A DNA stretch of 64,000 bases. It comes from Gordonibacter pamelaeae (GTDB taxonomy: Bacteria; Actinomycetota; Coriobacteriia; Coriobacteriales; Eggerthellaceae). The stretch is taken from NCBI RefSeq assembly GCF_042665095.1, contig NZ_JBHTBV010000009.1, one strand, 5' to 3'. Of the stretch, positions 45,286-54,205 are shown one piece after another. Below the pieces are notes generated by a model. That model saw only the letters and a program-made list of their open reading frames with translations, searched no databases and was not told where the DNA came from. The translations under genes and the position numbers were made by a program. Positions within the stretch are counted from its first letter, which is position 1, and each line of letters opens with the position of its first letter.

Positions 45286-46395
45286 ATGCCGCACGACCCT
45301 TACCGCGCCCTGTACCTGCACCTGCCGTTCTGCGTGAGGCGGTGCGGGTACTGCGACTTCGCGACGTCGGCGGTGCCGGCCGATGCGCCGGAGATCGACG
45401 CGTACGTGGAGGACCTCTGCCTCCAGATCCGCCGCAAGGCGAAGGAGGGCGAGCTCGGCGCGCTCGAGACGGTTTACTTGGGCGGCGGGACGCCGAGCCA
45501 TATCGGCCTGGCGCGTCTGTCCATGCTGCTGTACACGCTGTCGCTGTCGATGCACCTCACGCCCGAGGTGGAGTGCACGATGGAGGCGAACCCCGAGAGC
45601 CTGACGGAGCGCATGGTGCGCGACGCGTGGGCGCTCGGCGTGAACCGCCTGTCCATCGGCGTGCAGAGCTTCGACGACGAGGTGCTGGCCGTGCTCGGGC
45701 GCGCCCATTCGGCCGATGACGCGCGCCGCGCCATCGAGGCGGCGCATACGCGCTTCGAGAACGTGAGCGTGGACCTCATGTGCGGCATCCCCGGCCAGGG
45801 CGCCGAGAGCTTCGAGGCGAGCGTGCGCGAGGCGGCGGCGCTCGGCGCGGCGCACGTGAGCGTGTACCCGCTGACCATCGAGGCGCACACGCCCTTCGAC
45901 GCCGCCGTGCTCGCCGGGGACATGGAGGAGCCCGACGACGACGTGGAGGCCGCGCACATGGAAATCGCCGCGTGCGTGCTGGCCGAGGCCGGCTACGAGC
46001 GCTACGAGGTGGCGAGCTACGCCCGCCCCGGCTTCGAATGCCGCCACAACATCGCCTACTGGACGGGCGTGCCGTACCTGGGGCTCGGCCGCTCGGCGGC
46101 CACGATGACCCAGAACGCTGAGCGCCGCATGCGCGTGCAGGACGGGCGGGTGACCGACGACATGGACGCGCGCGGCATGGCCGCCGAGGACCTCATGCTC
46201 GGCATGCGCATGACCTGCGGCGTGCCCGACGAGCTGGTGGAGGCCGCCGCCGTCCTGCTGCCCGACGCCCCCGCCGTGCTCGCGGAACTGGAAGGGGAGG
46301 GCCTCGTGGCGCACGCGGACGGGCGCTGGCGCCCCACCGACCGCGGCTGGCTCTGCGGCAACGAGCTCTACGGGAGGCTGTTCGACTTGGCATAG
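45286..46395 (+). CDS. hemW: HemW-family radical-SAM heme chaperone
   Basis: A 369-residue protein. The radical-SAM 4Fe-4S triad is in FCVRRCGYCDF (residues 16-26, CxxxCxxC), GGGTPS follows near 67, and it has NPES and the C-terminal HemW domain. The motif after the triad (YCDF, not HemN-like) fits HemW, a heme-binding protein that inserts heme into respiratory enzymes, rather than an oxygen-independent coproporphyrinogen oxidase. It precedes hrcA, a frequent order in bacteria. Confidence 0.88.
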   Translation: MPHDPYRALYLHLPFCVRRCGYCDFATSAVPADAPEIDAYVEDLCLQIRRKAKEGELGALETVYLGGGTPSHIGLARLSMLLYTLSLSMHLTPEVECTMEANPESLTERMVRDAWALGVNRLSIGVQSFDDEVLAVLGRAHSADDARRAIEAAHTRFENVSVDLMCGIPGQGAESFEASVREAAALGAAHVSVYPLTIEAHTPFDAAVLAGDMEEPDDDVEAAHMEIAACVLAEAGYERYEVASYARPGFECRHNIAYWTGVPYLGLGRSAATMTQNAERRMRVQDGRVTDDMDARGMAAEDLMLGMRMTCGVPDELVEAAAVLLPDAPAVLAELEGEGLVAHADGRWRPTDRGWLCGNELYGRLFDLA

Positions 46396-46460
46396 GGAAC
46401 CGGCGCACGCGCTCCTCCTATGCAGTAACCGTCAAGTTTCTCCATAATTTCCCGCTGTTG

Positions 46461-46487
46461 TTAGCACTCTCGGCTTTCGGCTGCTAA
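46461..46487 (+). promoter_or_regulatory. CIRCE operator upstream of hrcA
   Basis: TTAGCACTC-N9-GGCTGCTAA matches the CIRCE consensus (TTAGCACTC-N9-GAGTGCTAA) in 16 of 18 arm positions with the right spacer. HrcA binds CIRCE and represses heat-shock operons. It lies 67 bp before the hrcA start, so hrcA-dnaJ is autoregulated. Confidence 0.88.
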
Positions 46488-46554
46488 TATGATGCGTTAC
46501 TATGGTTCGGGTTCGGGGAAAGCCGACGGGCGAGAGAGAGGAAGGTGGAGAGGC

Positions 46555-47568
46555 GTGCTATCCGATCGCAGGCAGCGGGTGCTGGCCGCGCTCATCGAGG
46601 AATACGTCGCGCGCGCCCTGCCGGTGGGTTCGCGCACGCTGACGGAGCGCTACCAGCTGGGCGTGAGCCCGGCCACCGTGCGCAACGAGCTTTCGGTGCT
46701 CGAGGACGGCGGCTACATCACGCAGCCCCACACCTCGGCCGGGCGCATCCCCACCGACCACGGCTACCGCGCGTTCGTGGACAACCTGCTGGCCGCCGAC
46801 TTCACGGGCGAGGACGAGCGCTACCGCCCCGTCGTGGACGAGCTGCGCCGCAGCGCGAGCGAGCTCGATGCGCTGCTCGAGCAGACGTCGTCGGCCCTCA
46901 CGCGCCTCACCGACTGCCTCTCCATCGTGCTGGCGCCGTCGGTGCTGAACCTGCACATCAAGCAGCTCTCGCTCATCTCGCTCAACGCGTACCGCGCGCT
47001 CGTGGTGCTCGTCACCGAGGACGGCCAGGTGTTCAACCGCCAGATGGAGTTCGCCGAGGAGGTGTCCTCGGACGAGCTGGCGCGCGTGCAGGCGTTTCTG
47101 GGCGACGTGTTCACGGGCAAGTCGCTCCAGCAGATCGAGGACGGCCTGGGCCAGGGCATGGCCGAGGCGTTCCGCGACCCGCTCGTGCGCATGGCGCTCG
47201 ACGAGGTGCTGTCGTGTTTGCAGGAGAGCGAGCTGTCGCGCGCCCACCGGCTGGGCGTGAGCTCGCTTCTGACGAAGCCGGAGTTCAGCCAGTCGCAGGC
47301 GCTGCTGCCCGTCATGCAGGTGCTCGAGGACGACACGGTCATGCTGCATATCCTGGACGATGCCGTGCGCCAGGGCGACGGCACGCCCAGCGTGCGCATC
47401 GGGCGCGAGAACGACGCGGCGGAGCTGGCGGGCGTGTCCGTGGTGGCCAGCCGCTACGGGCGCGGGGAATCGGCCGGCGTCGTGGCCGTCATCGGGCCCA
47501 CGCGCATGGACTATTCTAAGGTATTGCGGGCGGTGCGCATCGCGAGCGCGGCGCTTCAGGACGTATAG
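46555..47568 (+). CDS. hrcA: Heat-inducible transcription repressor HrcA
   Basis: A 337-residue repressor. The winged helix is at the N-terminus (LPVGSRTLTERYQLGVSPATVRNELSVLE is split by the family as HTH), followed by GYITQPHTSAGRIPTDHGYR, the hallmark of HrcA. The rest is the GAF-like dimerisation and inserted domain. GTG 46555 follows GGAGAGG; an ATG at 46489 overlaps the CIRCE region and is unlikely. Next gene is dnaJ, 59 nt away. Confidence 0.94.
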   Translation: MLSDRRQRVLAALIEEYVARALPVGSRTLTERYQLGVSPATVRNELSVLEDGGYITQPHTSAGRIPTDHGYRAFVDNLLAADFTGEDERYRPVVDELRRSASELDALLEQTSSALTRLTDCLSIVLAPSVLNLHIKQLSLISLNAYRALVVLVTEDGQVFNRQMEFAEEVSSDELARVQAFLGDVFTGKSLQQIEDGLGQGMAEAFRDPLVRMALDEVLSCLQESELSRAHRLGVSSLLTKPEFSQSQALLPVMQVLEDDTVMLHILDDAVRQGDGTPSVRIGRENDAAELAGVSVVASRYGRGESAGVVAVIGPTRMDYSKVLRAVRIASAALQDV

Positions 47569-47627
47569 GGCTTGCACGGCGCCAGCACGAGGGGGCGCCG
47601 TCAAACGAGGAAGGTACTGCAAGAGCA

Positions 47628-48767
47628 ATGGCCAAGGATCTGTACGAGGTTCTGGGCGTTTCCAAGAACGCCACGGAGGACGAGATCAAGAAGGCGTTCC
47701 GACGCCGCGCGCGCGAGCTTCACCCCGACGTGAACAAGGCGCCCGACGCCGAGGACCAGTTCAAGGAGCTGAACGAGGCGTACGACGTGCTGAGCGACCC
47801 GGGCAAGCGCGCCCAGTACGACCGCTTCGGCACCATACCGGGCGCCGCGGGCGGCGGCAGCCCCTACGGGGGCGGCGGCTACGTGGACTTCGAGGACCTG
47901 TTCGGCGGCGGCTTCGGCATGGGCGACATCTTCAGCTCGTTCTTCGGCGGCGCCGCGGGCGGGCGGCAGCAGCAGCGCCGCGAGGGCCGCGACATGGGCG
48001 TGGGCCTGCGCGTCACGCTGGAGGAGGTGGCCGCGGGCGCCAAGAAGGAGATCGTCTACGACCGCCTGGCGCCGTGCCCCGACTGCGACGGCACGGGCCT
48101 CGGCCCCGACGGGCGCGAGATCACCTGCCCGGACTGCGGCGGCCAGGGCCGCGTGGTCTCGGTGCAGCATACGTTTCTGGGCGACATGCAGACGGCCACC
48201 ACGTGCAAGACCTGCAACGGCACGGGCCGCTCGGTGGAGAACCCGTGCCCGGAGTGCGAGGGGCAGGGCCGCGTGCCCGACCGCCAGCGCGTGACCGTGG
48301 AGGTGCCGGTGGGCATCCGCGACTCGCAGCAGCTGCGCCTGTCCGGCTTCGGCGAGGCGGGCATGCAGGGCGCGGCGCCGGGCGACCTCATCGTCACGGT
48401 GCGCATCCAGCCGCACGAGTTCTTCGAGCGCGACGGCGACCACCTGCACGCGCGTGCGAACGTGTCCATCGTGCAGGCCGCCCTCGGCGCGGAGATCGAG
48501 ATCGACGGCATCTTCGAGGTCGAGAAGGTGCAGGTGCGCATCCCCGAGGGCTGCCAGAACGAGCAGGTGGTGCGCGTGAAGGGCTTCGGCATGCCGAAGT
48601 TCCGCAGCGACGCGCGCGGCGACATGTTCGTGCACGTGAACGTGGTGGTGCCGAAGAAGCTCACGAAGAGGCAGCGCGAGCTGTTGGAGCAGCTGGCCGA
48701 GGAGCTGGGCGAGGACGTTTCCGACGAGCGCACGCCCCTGCAGAAGCTGCGCGACGCCTTCAACTAG
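47628..48767 (+). CDS. dnaJ: Chaperone DnaJ
   Basis: A 379-residue co-chaperone. J domain at 1-70 with the HPD motif (RELHPDVNK), then a Gly/Phe region to ~120, four zinc-binding CxxCxGxG repeats (CPDCDGTG, CPDCGGQG, CKTCNGTG, CPECEGQG at ~145-220), and two C-terminal substrate domains. It stimulates DnaK. No dnaK is beside it. The second copy type (class with hrcA) fits the gene order hrcA-dnaJ-rsmE of Gram-positive bacteria. Confidence 0.95.
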   Translation: MAKDLYEVLGVSKNATEDEIKKAFRRRARELHPDVNKAPDAEDQFKELNEAYDVLSDPGKRAQYDRFGTIPGAAGGGSPYGGGGYVDFEDLFGGGFGMGDIFSSFFGGAAGGRQQQRREGRDMGVGLRVTLEEVAAGAKKEIVYDRLAPCPDCDGTGLGPDGREITCPDCGGQGRVVSVQHTFLGDMQTATTCKTCNGTGRSVENPCPECEGQGRVPDRQRVTVEVPVGIRDSQQLRLSGFGEAGMQGAAPGDLIVTVRIQPHEFFERDGDHLHARANVSIVQAALGAEIEIDGIFEVEKVQVRIPEGCQNEQVVRVKGFGMPKFRSDARGDMFVHVNVVVPKKLTKRQRELLEQLAEELGEDVSDERTPLQKLRDAFN

Positions 48768-48777
48768 CGGGCAAGCG

Positions 48778-49575
48778 ATGTCCCTGCAGCATTTCTACCT
48801 TGACGAGCAGGTGCTCGCCGACGAGGTCGGCGGGCCCTTCCCGCTGCGCCTCGCGGCCGACGACGCGAAGCATGCGCGCGTACTCCGGCTGGCGCCGGGC
48901 GAGCGCATCGCGGTGGTGGACGCCGCCCTCGACTACTTCGCGTGCGAGATCGTCGCCTTCGACGACGCGCTCCCGGTCGTGCGCATCGCGCAGCGCTTCG
49001 AGCGCGCGGACGCGGGGCCGTCGGTCGTGCTCGTGCAGGGCCTGGCCAAGGGCGACAAGATGGAGACGGTCATCCGCCACGCCACCGAGCTGGGCGTGGC
49101 GGCGTTCGTGCCGCTGGCGTGCGAGCGCTTCGTTGTGCGGCTCGACGCGAAGAAGGCGGCGGCGAAGGCCGATCGCTGGCGCGCCATCGCGAAGAGCGCG
49201 GCCATGCAGTCGGGGCAGCCGGCTGTTCCCGACGTGCGCGAGCCGGCGGGCCTGCGGGAGGCGTGCGCGCTGCTCGCCGACGCGGACGCCCTGCTCGTGT
49301 GCTGGGAGGAGGCTCCCGGCGCGTCGCGGCTCGACGTCGCGCTCGACCGCGCGCTCGGCGGCGGCCGGGCGGCGCAGGGCGCCCGCGTGGCCGTGGTCGT
49401 GGGCCCCGAGGGCGGCTTGGCCGAGCGCGAGGTGGAGGCGCTGCTGGCCTGCAACCCCCGCTCCTCGCTCGTGTCGCTCGGCCCGTCCATCCTGCGCACG
49501 GAGACGGCCGGCATCGTGGCGCCCGCGCTCGCGCTCTACGAGCTCGAGCGGCGCGCGAGGGCGGGGGCGCTGTGA
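48778..49575 (+). CDS. rsmE: 16S rRNA (uracil-1498-N3)-methyltransferase RsmE
   Basis: A 265-residue SPOUT methyltransferase. The N-terminal PUA-like part has HARVLRLAPGERIAVVD near 33, and the knotted C-terminal part has VVGPEGGLAEREVEAL near 200 and SLGPSILRTETA near 228, the SAM-binding loops. It methylates helix 44 of 16S rRNA. It follows dnaJ by 10 nt and overlaps mtaB by 4 nt. Confidence 0.93.
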   Translation: MSLQHFYLDEQVLADEVGGPFPLRLAADDAKHARVLRLAPGERIAVVDAALDYFACEIVAFDDALPVVRIAQRFERADAGPSVVLVQGLAKGDKMETVIRHATELGVAAFVPLACERFVVRLDAKKAAAKADRWRAIAKSAAMQSGQPAVPDVREPAGLREACALLADADALLVCWEEAPGASRLDVALDRALGGGRAAQGARVAVVVGPEGGLAEREVEALLACNPRSSLVSLGPSILRTETAGIVAPALALYELERRARAGAL

Positions 49576-50801
49576 ACTTCGCCGTCGTCAACCTGGGCTG
49601 CAAGGTCAACCGCGTGGAGTCGGACGACGCTTCGGCGCGCCTGGCCGCCCGCGGCACCGAGACGGCGGAGGCGGACGCCGACCTCATCGTGGTGAACACC
49701 TGCACCGTCACCGGCGAGGCCGAGAAGAAGACCCGCAAGGCCGTGCGCCGCGCCCTGCGCGCGAACGACCGCGCCCGCGTGCTCGTCACCGGCTGCGCCG
49801 CGGCCGTCGACGCGGCGTTCTACGAGGCGCTCGATCCCCGCGTGCGCGTGGTGGGGAAGGCCCGGCTCGCCGAGGAGATCGAGGCGTGGTGCGATTCGGA
49901 AGGCGTTTCCGCCGCGCCGCCGCTCCTTCCCGTCGGCCCGGGCTTCCGCACCCGCGTGGGGGTCAAGGTGCAGGACGGCTGCGACAACGCGTGCACGTAC
50001 TGCATCGTGCACGTGGCGCGCGGCCGCGCGACGAGCCGCGCCGCCGATGGCGTCGTGCGCGAGTGCGCGGAGTACGCCCGCGCTGGCGCGGGCGAGATCG
50101 TGCTCACGGGCATCAACCTGGGATCGTACTGCGACGGAGCGAGGCGCGACCCGTCCGCCACGCGCCTCGCGGGCCTGCTGCGCCGCCTGCTCGACGCGAC
50201 GGCCGACCTGCACGCGCCGGGCGCGTTCCCCGTGCGCTTCCGCATCTCGAGCATCGAGCCGCGCGACGTGGACGACGCGCTCGTGGACCTGCTCGCCGCC
50301 GCCGACGGCCGCGTCTGCCGCCATCTCCACCTGCCGCTGCAGGCGGGAAGCTCGAAGGTGCTGCGCGAGATGGCGCGCCCCTACGACGCCGACCGGTTCC
50401 GCGCGCTCGTGGAGCGCCTGTACGCCGCCGTGCCCGGGCTCGCGCTGTCCACCGACGTCATCGCCGGGTTCCCCGGCGAGACCGACGCCGAGTTCCAGGA
50501 GACGCTCGAGCTGGCGCGCGCCTGCCGCTTCGCGAAGATGCACGCCTTCCCGTACTCGCGCCGCGCGGGCACGCCCGCGGCCGAGCGCCCCGACCAGGTG
50601 CCCCCCGATATCAAGGCGGCCCGCGCCGCCGCCTTGCGCGCGCTCGGCGACGAGCTGCGCGCGGCCGAGCGCGCGCGGCGCGCAGGCACCGTCGAGCTCG
50701 CCTTGGTCGAGGAGGGCGGCGTCGCCATGTCGGAGAGCTACTTCGAGCTTGCCGCTTCCGCAGACGCGCCCATCGGCTCGCTCGTCAGGATGACGCTGTA
50801 G
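49572..50801 (+). CDS. mtaB: MtaB-type tRNA methylthiotransferase
   Basis: A 409-residue radical-SAM enzyme. The N-terminal UPF0004 domain has LGCKVNRVES (Cys 10), NTCTVTGEAEKKTRK (Cys 45) and TGCAA (Cys ~77) for one 4Fe-4S cluster; the radical-SAM triad is CDNACTYCIV near 137-146. It should add a methylthio group to t6A37 in tRNA. A TRAM-like tail is short. GTG 49572 overlaps rsmE in GTGA. Last gene of hrcA-dnaJ-rsmE-mtaB. Confidence 0.9.
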   Translation: MNFAVVNLGCKVNRVESDDASARLAARGTETAEADADLIVVNTCTVTGEAEKKTRKAVRRALRANDRARVLVTGCAAAVDAAFYEALDPRVRVVGKARLAEEIEAWCDSEGVSAAPPLLPVGPGFRTRVGVKVQDGCDNACTYCIVHVARGRATSRAADGVVRECAEYARAGAGEIVLTGINLGSYCDGARRDPSATRLAGLLRRLLDATADLHAPGAFPVRFRISSIEPRDVDDALVDLLAAADGRVCRHLHLPLQAGSSKVLREMARPYDADRFRALVERLYAAVPGLALSTDVIAGFPGETDAEFQETLELARACRFAKMHAFPYSRRAGTPAAERPDQVPPDIKAARAAALRALGDELRAAERARRAGTVELALVEEGGVAMSESYFELAASADAPIGSLVRMTL

Positions 50802-50928
50802 CGTTCCCAAGGAAGCGCACGACCGCGCCCCGCATCCCGAAACATGGTAGGTATGGGGGAGAATCCCTCCCCTTGGTATCAGGTATGATATGGTTTCCAG
50901 GGTAGGCGGAGACGGACGGGAGGCGCCG

Positions 50929-52083
50929 GTGGCAGACGACGAGGCGCGCGAGCGGGCGCGCAGGAGGCTCGAGGAGCGCCAGGCCCGCATGCGCGGGGAA
51001 GCGCCCGCCGGCTGCGACGCGCATAAGGCGCCGTGCGCCCACGAGCCCCACGAGGCGCGCAGGCCGATAAGCTCGGGCCGTCTCCGTTCGAGCCGTCCCG
51101 GAACGGGCAACCGGCACTCGTGGGAGGCGCGCGGCCCGGAGCCCCTGTTCGCCCTCTCCGAAGCTGCGACGAACCTCGTGCGCGCCGTCGGGCCCAAGCG
51201 CCTCGCGATCGCGGTCGCCGCGATCGCGCTGGTCGTCGCGCTCATCGCGGGCATCCGCGGCTGCATGGCCGCCGACGCGGGCACGCCGGCACCGGACGAG
51301 GCGGACCAGGCCCCTGTCCAGCAGCAGGCGCAGCGCGACCCCATCGACGAGGACGGGCTCACGGCCGTGCTCGGCGACGACCTGGCCGCCCAGCTCGTCC
51401 AGGCGGCCGGGACGAGCGACGACGCCGCATGGGTCGCCGCCCATCCGGACGCCTACGCCGTCGACGGCGCGGCCGTGCAGTACAAGCTGCTCAAGCTGGC
51501 CGCCGTCGAGCCCGAGGCCCGGTCCTTCGTGCGCACGTTCCCCGACGCCTACCCCGCCGAGAGCGCGCTCGACACGGACGACCCCGAACCCGGCCAGGTG
51601 CCGCGCCTCTACCAGTGGGATTCCCGCTGGGGCTCCACCGTCTACAGCTCCACGGCCTTTGCGCTGACGGGCTGCTGCCCCACGTCGCTTTCCATGGTCT
51701 ACCAGGGCCTTACGGGCAAGGGCGACCTCTCGCCCTACGACATGGGCAGGCGCGCGAGCGAGGGCGGCTACGAGACGCAGTTCGACGGCACCGACGCGGC
51801 GTTCCTCGTCAACGAGGCTGCCTCGCTCGGGCTCTCTTGCGCGGCGCTCGCCGCCGACGCCGACAGCGTGCGCGCCGCGCTCGAAGGCGGTGCGGTGCTC
51901 ATCTGCAACGTGGGCCCCGGCGACTTCACCGACAACGGCCATTTCCTCGTCATCACGGGCATCGACGACGAGGGGAACCTCGCCATCAACGACCCGTACT
52001 CGGCCGAGCGCTCGGGCAGGACGTGGAACGTGGACACGGTGCTCGGCCAGACGAAGGCGCTGTGGGCCTACCGGCTTGCGTGA
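50929..52083 (+). CDS. Membrane-anchored C39-like (papain-fold) protein, paralogue A
   Basis: A 384-residue protein with an Arg-rich cytoplasmic N-terminus, one membrane helix (LAIAVAAIALVVALIAGI near residue 93-110), a linker, and a C39-family-like domain from about 225: LTGCCPTSLSMVYQGLTG holds the probable catalytic cysteine, NGHFLVITGID the histidine and INDPYS the third residue. It is likely a surface peptidase or amidase-like protein; substrate unknown. GTG 50929 has GGGAGG 5 nt upstream; ATG 50890 is possible. A paralogue lies at 57993. Confidence 0.75.
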   Translation: MADDEARERARRRLEERQARMRGEAPAGCDAHKAPCAHEPHEARRPISSGRLRSSRPGTGNRHSWEARGPEPLFALSEAATNLVRAVGPKRLAIAVAAIALVVALIAGIRGCMAADAGTPAPDEADQAPVQQQAQRDPIDEDGLTAVLGDDLAAQLVQAAGTSDDAAWVAAHPDAYAVDGAAVQYKLLKLAAVEPEARSFVRTFPDAYPAESALDTDDPEPGQVPRLYQWDSRWGSTVYSSTAFALTGCCPTSLSMVYQGLTGKGDLSPYDMGRRASEGGYETQFDGTDAAFLVNEAASLGLSCAALAADADSVRAALEGGAVLICNVGPGDFTDNGHFLVITGIDDEGNLAINDPYSAERSGRTWNVDTVLGQTKALWAYRLA

Positions 52084-52195
52084 CGCGCCCGCCGGCGGAC
52101 GGCCGTCGCCGCCTCGCCGTTCCGTCGCAAAATTGGGCACCTGCACTATATTCCCTTGTCGGTTCGATGACATCGAGGTCGGCCGCAGCGGCACG

Positions 52196-52204
52196 TGGTA
52201 CAAT
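52196..52204 (+). promoter_or_regulatory. Extended -10 implying a leaderless phoH transcript
   Basis: TGGTACAAT ends at 52204, 6 bp before the phoH ATG (52211). Transcription would start at or next to the ATG. There is no ribosome binding site upstream of this ATG, which fits leaderless translation, known in Actinobacteria. Confidence 0.65.
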
Positions 52205-52210
52205 GCCCTC

Positions 52211-53167
52211 ATGACAGACCAGACGCAAATCACCCTCACGGCCCCGCAGAGCGTGAACATGGCGCTCATCGTGGGACCGGCCGACGAGATCCTCCATGTC
52301 GTGCAAGACGCCTTCGCCGCCCGCATCACCGTGCGCGGCGACACCATCGTGCTCGAGGGCGACCCGCTCGAGGTGCAGTCGCTCACGGCGCTGTTCTCCG
52401 ATCTCATCAAGCTCGTGGAAGGCGGCGGCGAGCCCACGCTCGAGTACGTGCGCCACGCCATCGACCTCTTGCGCACGGCTGAGTTCAGCCCGCAGGCGCT
52501 GCGCGAGGACATCCTGCTCACGTACCGCGGGCGGGCCATCCGCCCCAAGACCGCGGGCCAGAAGCGCTACGTGGACGCCATCCGCGAGCACACCATCACC
52601 TTCGGCATCGGGCCGGCGGGCACCGGCAAGACCTACCTCGCCATGGCCATGGCCGTGGCCGCGCTCAAGCGCAAGGAGGTCGGCCGCATCATCCTCACGC
52701 GCCCCGTGGTGGAGGCGGGGGAGAGCCTGGGCTTCCTGCCCGGCACCCTCACCGAGAAGGTGGACCCCTACATCCGCCCGCTCTACGACGCGCTGTTCGA
52801 CATGACCGACATGGAGCGCGCCACCCAGCTCATCGAGAGCGGCGTCATCGAGATCGCCCCGCTCGCGTTCATGCGCGGGCGCACCCTGAACGACAGCTTC
52901 ATCATCCTCGACGAGGCGCAGAACACCACGCCCGAGCAGATGAAGATGTTCCTCACGCGCCTGGGCTTCGGCTCGAAGATGGTGGTGACCGGCGACGTGA
53001 CCCAGCTCGACCTGCCGCGCGGCATCTCGGGGCTCAAGGGCGTGCGCGGCATCCTCGAGGGCATCGACGATATAGCGTTTTGCGACTTCACCGGCAAGGA
53101 CGTGGTGCGCCACTCGCTCGTGGCGGCCATCGTGTCCGCCTACGACGAGGCCACCAGGAAGGCATAG
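52211..53167 (+). CDS. ybeZ: PhoH-family ATPase (YbeZ)
   Basis: A 318-residue ATPase with an N-terminal KH-like ~100 residues and a PhoH P-loop domain: GPAGTGKTYLAM near 136-147, DEAQNTTPEQM near 235 (Walker B), and VTGDVTQLDLPRG near 262. PhoH/YbeZ acts with YbeY in RNA metabolism and 16S processing. Four genes, ybeZ-ybeY-dgkA-era, follow closely, the usual bacterial order. Confidence 0.93.
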   Translation: MTDQTQITLTAPQSVNMALIVGPADEILHVVQDAFAARITVRGDTIVLEGDPLEVQSLTALFSDLIKLVEGGGEPTLEYVRHAIDLLRTAEFSPQALREDILLTYRGRAIRPKTAGQKRYVDAIREHTITFGIGPAGTGKTYLAMAMAVAALKRKEVGRIILTRPVVEAGESLGFLPGTLTEKVDPYIRPLYDALFDMTDMERATQLIESGVIEIAPLAFMRGRTLNDSFIILDEAQNTTPEQMKMFLTRLGFGSKMVVTGDVTQLDLPRGISGLKGVRGILEGIDDIAFCDFTGKDVVRHSLVAAIVSAYDEATRKA

Positions 53168-53171
53168 CAAC

Positions 53172-53639
53172 ATGGACATCCAGATCAACTACGACTACCG
53201 CAAAGACGAGCTGGAGAAGCTGCCGCTGCACGAGCTGGCCCAGTTCGTGCTCGCGCGCGAGGACAAGCCCTTCAACACGGAGGTGTCCGTGAGCTTCGTC
53301 ACCGACGAGGCCATCGCCGAGCTCAACGAGAGGTACCGCCACAAGGAGGGCCCGACCGACGTGCTGTCCTTCGAGTGCGACGGCGTGAACGACGACCTGT
53401 CGGCCATGACGCTGGCCGAGGACCCCGTCTACGAGCTGGGCGACGTGATCATCGCCCCCGACGTGGCCGCCCGCCAGACGCGCGAGTTCGGCACGTCGTT
53501 CGAGGAGGAGATCAGCCTCTTGCTCGTGCACGGCCTGCTGCACCTGTGCGGCTACGACCATATAGCCGACGACGAGGCCGAGGTCATGGAGAAGCGCGAG
53601 GCCGAGATCCTCGAGGCGTGGTCGAAGCGCACGGTGTAG
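53172..53639 (+). CDS. ybeY: Endoribonuclease YbeY
   Basis: A 155-residue metal-dependent ribonuclease for 16S rRNA 3' maturation and ribosome quality control. The zinc-binding signature is HGLLHLCGYDH (H3xH5xH) at about residues 119-129, with RHKEGPTDVLSF near 55. It starts 4 nt after ybeZ. Confidence 0.95.
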   Translation: MDIQINYDYRKDELEKLPLHELAQFVLAREDKPFNTEVSVSFVTDEAIAELNERYRHKEGPTDVLSFECDGVNDDLSAMTLAEDPVYELGDVIIAPDVAARQTREFGTSFEEEISLLLVHGLLHLCGYDHIADDEAEVMEKREAEILEAWSKRTV

Positions 53640-53659
53640 CGGAGAGGCGGGGAGGCGGC

Positions 53660-54154
53660 GTGGCTGCGGAAACGGCGGTGGAGGACGATCTCGTGGACGT
53701 TCCCGACAGGGGCGGGAGCGGCGCGCGCAACGAGCCCCCCTGCTGCGGCGAGGGCTTCGTGCGCAACGACGCCGACAAGGGCGCGCGCTCGCGCTTCTCG
53801 CTCGTCTGCGCGTTCAGGTGCGCATGGGACGGCATCGTCTACGCCGTGCGCACGCAGCGCAACATGAAGATACATCTGGGCATCGCCGTGCTGGCCGTGG
53901 CGCTGGGATTCGCGCTGCGCATCGACGGGGCCTCCTGGGCCGCCGTGATCCTCTGCATCGCCGCGGTGTTCGCGGCCGAGTGCGTGAACACGGCCATCGA
54001 GAGCGTGGTGGACCTCGTGTCGCCCGAGTACCACGAGCTGGCCCGCCGGGCGAAGGACTGCGGGGCGGGCGCCGTGCTCGTGTTCGCCATCGTGGCCCTG
54101 GTCGTGGCCGCCGTGGTGTTCGGCCCGCGCGCATGGGCGCTCTTCTTCGGCTAG
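53660..54154 (+). CDS. dgkA: Diacylglycerol/undecaprenol kinase DgkA
   Basis: A 164-residue membrane kinase. An extra N-terminal ~45 residues without a clear domain precede the DgkA core: FRCAWDGIVYAVRTQRNMKIHL, then three membrane helices with the active-site AAECVNTAIESVVDL and YHELARRAKDCGAGAV. In Gram-positive bacteria it mostly phosphorylates undecaprenol for cell-wall lipid recycling. GTG 53660 follows GGGGAGG; a later start would remove the extension. Confidence 0.9.
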   Translation: MAAETAVEDDLVDVPDRGGSGARNEPPCCGEGFVRNDADKGARSRFSLVCAFRCAWDGIVYAVRTQRNMKIHLGIAVLAVALGFALRIDGASWAAVILCIAAVFAAECVNTAIESVVDLVSPEYHELARRAKDCGAGAVLVFAIVALVVAAVVFGPRAWALFFG

Positions 54155-54205
54155 CGCGCGCCTGCTTTCCCCTTGCTGGAACGGACGACCGGGGGGTTGT
54201 CCCGA

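Noticed and set aside
48056..48763. Reverse 235-residue frame opposite dnaJ
   Set aside because: Mirror of the CxxCxGxG repeats and Gly-rich DNA; no start signal.
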